DNA of 15,807 nt from PLA2 sp036273915 (GTDB lineage Bacteria; Planctomycetota; PLA2): NCBI GenBank assembly GCA_036273915.1, contig DASUGR010000153.1, positions 1 through 15,807 of the forward strand, given 5' to 3'. This document shows positions 15,156-15,807 of this stretch, piece after piece (within the stretch, counting starts at the first letter, position 1; each line of letters begins with the position of its first letter). The notes beneath the pieces were generated by a model, which was given only the letters and a program-made list of their open reading frames with translations, was not told the origin of the DNA and did no database searches. A program made the translations under genes and the position numbers.

Positions 15156-15484
15156 AGCTCCTCTTCGACGAGAACCTGTCGAGGAGGCTCGTCAAGGCCC
15201 TCTCCGGCGTGTACCCCGGGTCCGCGCACGTCGTCGACTGCGGCCTTGAGCGTGCGGACGACAACGTCGTCTGGGACCGTGCGAAGGAGAACGCCTTCGT
15301 CATCGTGACCAAGGACATGGACTTCCACCAGCGCGCGGTGCTGCACGGCCCGCCACCGAAGGTCGTCTGGATCCGCCTTGGGAACTGCACGACGAAGAAG
15401 ATCGAGACCCTTCTCCGGATGCGAGCTGCGGACGTGAATGCGTTTGGCGAGGACAAGGGCGCCGCGCTCCTCGCGCTCCCCTGA
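15152..15484 (+). CDS. DUF5615 PIN-like protein, probable toxin
   Basis: This 110-residue protein starts at the GTG overlapping the DUF433 stop. The N-terminal 'KLLFDENLSRRLV' and the central 'VIVTKDMDFHQRA' carry the acidic residues (Asp6, Glu7 and the Asp pair in KDMDF) expected of a PIN-like nuclease fold. 'KVVWIRLGNCTT' follows, as in DUF5615 (Mut7-C/PIN-like) proteins. These are predicted RNases paired with DUF433 antitoxins. The protein is full length and looks intact. Together the pair forms a type II toxin-antitoxin-like module next to mobile-element sequence. RNase activity has not been shown here. Confidence 0.88.
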   Translation: MKLLFDENLSRRLVKALSGVYPGSAHVVDCGLERADDNVVWDRAKENAFVIVTKDMDFHQRAVLHGPPPKVVWIRLGNCTTKKIETLLRMRAADVNAFGEDKGAALLALP

Positions 15485-15551
15485 CCCCCCGCGGTGATTC
15501 GCCGCTTCCGCGAGCCCCGCAGGAACGGCCGCCTTCGACTACTCTCCCGCG

Positions 15552-15807
15552 ATGCTTCGCGCCCTGCTCCTCGTCGCCCGGGAGATCGCGCTCGCCCACG
15601 ACCGATGGCTTGCCCGGTTCGGCGTACGCCGCCCGCTCGCGGCAGAGAATGCCGCACTCCGCGAGACGGTCGAGCGGCAGCGGGCCGAGATCGATCGCGC
15701 ACCCTTGCAGACTTCAGCGACCCGGTCGAGGAGGGCGCGCGGCGTCAGGAGGTCGCGGTTGCTCGGTCGCCGACGCCACGTTTCGCGAAAGAAGAAGCGC
15801 CTCCGGT
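15552..15807 (+). CDS. Possible transposase/integrase N-terminal fragment, runs off the window
   Basis: The frame is open from an ATG at 15552 to the window end (85 full codons, no stop). The first 50 residues, 'REIALAHDRWLARFGV' then 'LAAENAALRETVERQRAEID', resemble the leading coiled coil of a DDE-type integrase/transposase group as I recall it. After residue 50 the sequence becomes an unstructured Arg/Ser/Lys-rich string ('RAPLQTSATRSRRARG'), not the expected continuation. The transposase may therefore be broken near 15700 by an insertion, deletion or frameshift. No terminal inverted repeat could be confirmed in the 67 nt before it. Identification rests on remembered sequence pattern only, so confidence is low to moderate. 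Confidence 0.4.
   Translation, partial: MLRALLLVAREIALAHDRWLARFGVRRPLAAENAALRETVERQRAEIDRAPLQTSATRSRRARGVRRSRLLGRRRHVSRKKKRLR

Overview
The window is GC-rich DNA (roughly 70% by eye, with third codon positions almost all G or C) from a Gram-negative bacterium with periplasmic or outer-surface electron transfer. The evidence is many CXXCH haem-attachment sites, a lipoprotein-type signal peptide and membrane-anchored multihaem cytochromes. Gene content and codon use would suit an acidobacterial, myxobacterial or other 'deltaproteobacterial-like' soil or sediment lineage. No rRNA or other marker here settles the taxonomy. I found no rRNA, tRNA or CRISPR array.

Region 1 (about 1-7656) is an electron-transfer island. 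It starts with the 3' part of a large multihaem cytochrome c that ends in an LVIVD-type beta-propeller (7 CXXCH sites visible). A convergent cytochrome c-554-like putative lipoprotein follows (4 CXXCH plus one CX4CH). Divergent from that is a tight three-gene operon: a cytoplasmic protein with two cyclic-nucleotide-binding (CNB) domains fused to a four-cluster [4Fe-4S] ferredoxin module; a five-helix membrane protein with two His-x13-His pairs (predicted dihaem cytochrome b); and a membrane-anchored decahaem c3/c7-type cytochrome. Together they look like a cytoplasm-to-periplasm electron conduit, or a quinone oxidoreductase, with a ligand- or redox-sensing input. I cannot match it to a named complex. 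It is the best candidate here for an undescribed system.

Region 2 (about 7830-11760) holds a complete citrate synthase (gltA) and, convergent to it, a hybrid sensor histidine kinase (Cache-like sensor, HAMP, PAS, HisKA, HATPase, receiver).

Region 3 (about 11875-14740), on the minus strand, holds a metallocarboxypeptidase of family M32 followed 45 nt later by an unusual UMP kinase. The complete PyrH domain is preceded in the same uninterrupted frame by about 194 residues containing a CNB-like fold with a degenerate phosphate-binding cassette. PyrH is also outside its usual rpsB-tsf-pyrH-frr setting.

Region 4 (about 14741-15807) is accessory DNA: a DUF433/DUF5615 toxin-antitoxin-like pair with a 4-nt overlap, then the start of an apparent transposase whose sequence stops looking like its family after about 50 codons and runs off the window.

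CNB-type domains in two unrelated genes (the ferredoxin fusion and the UMP kinase fusion) are the recurring oddity of this window.
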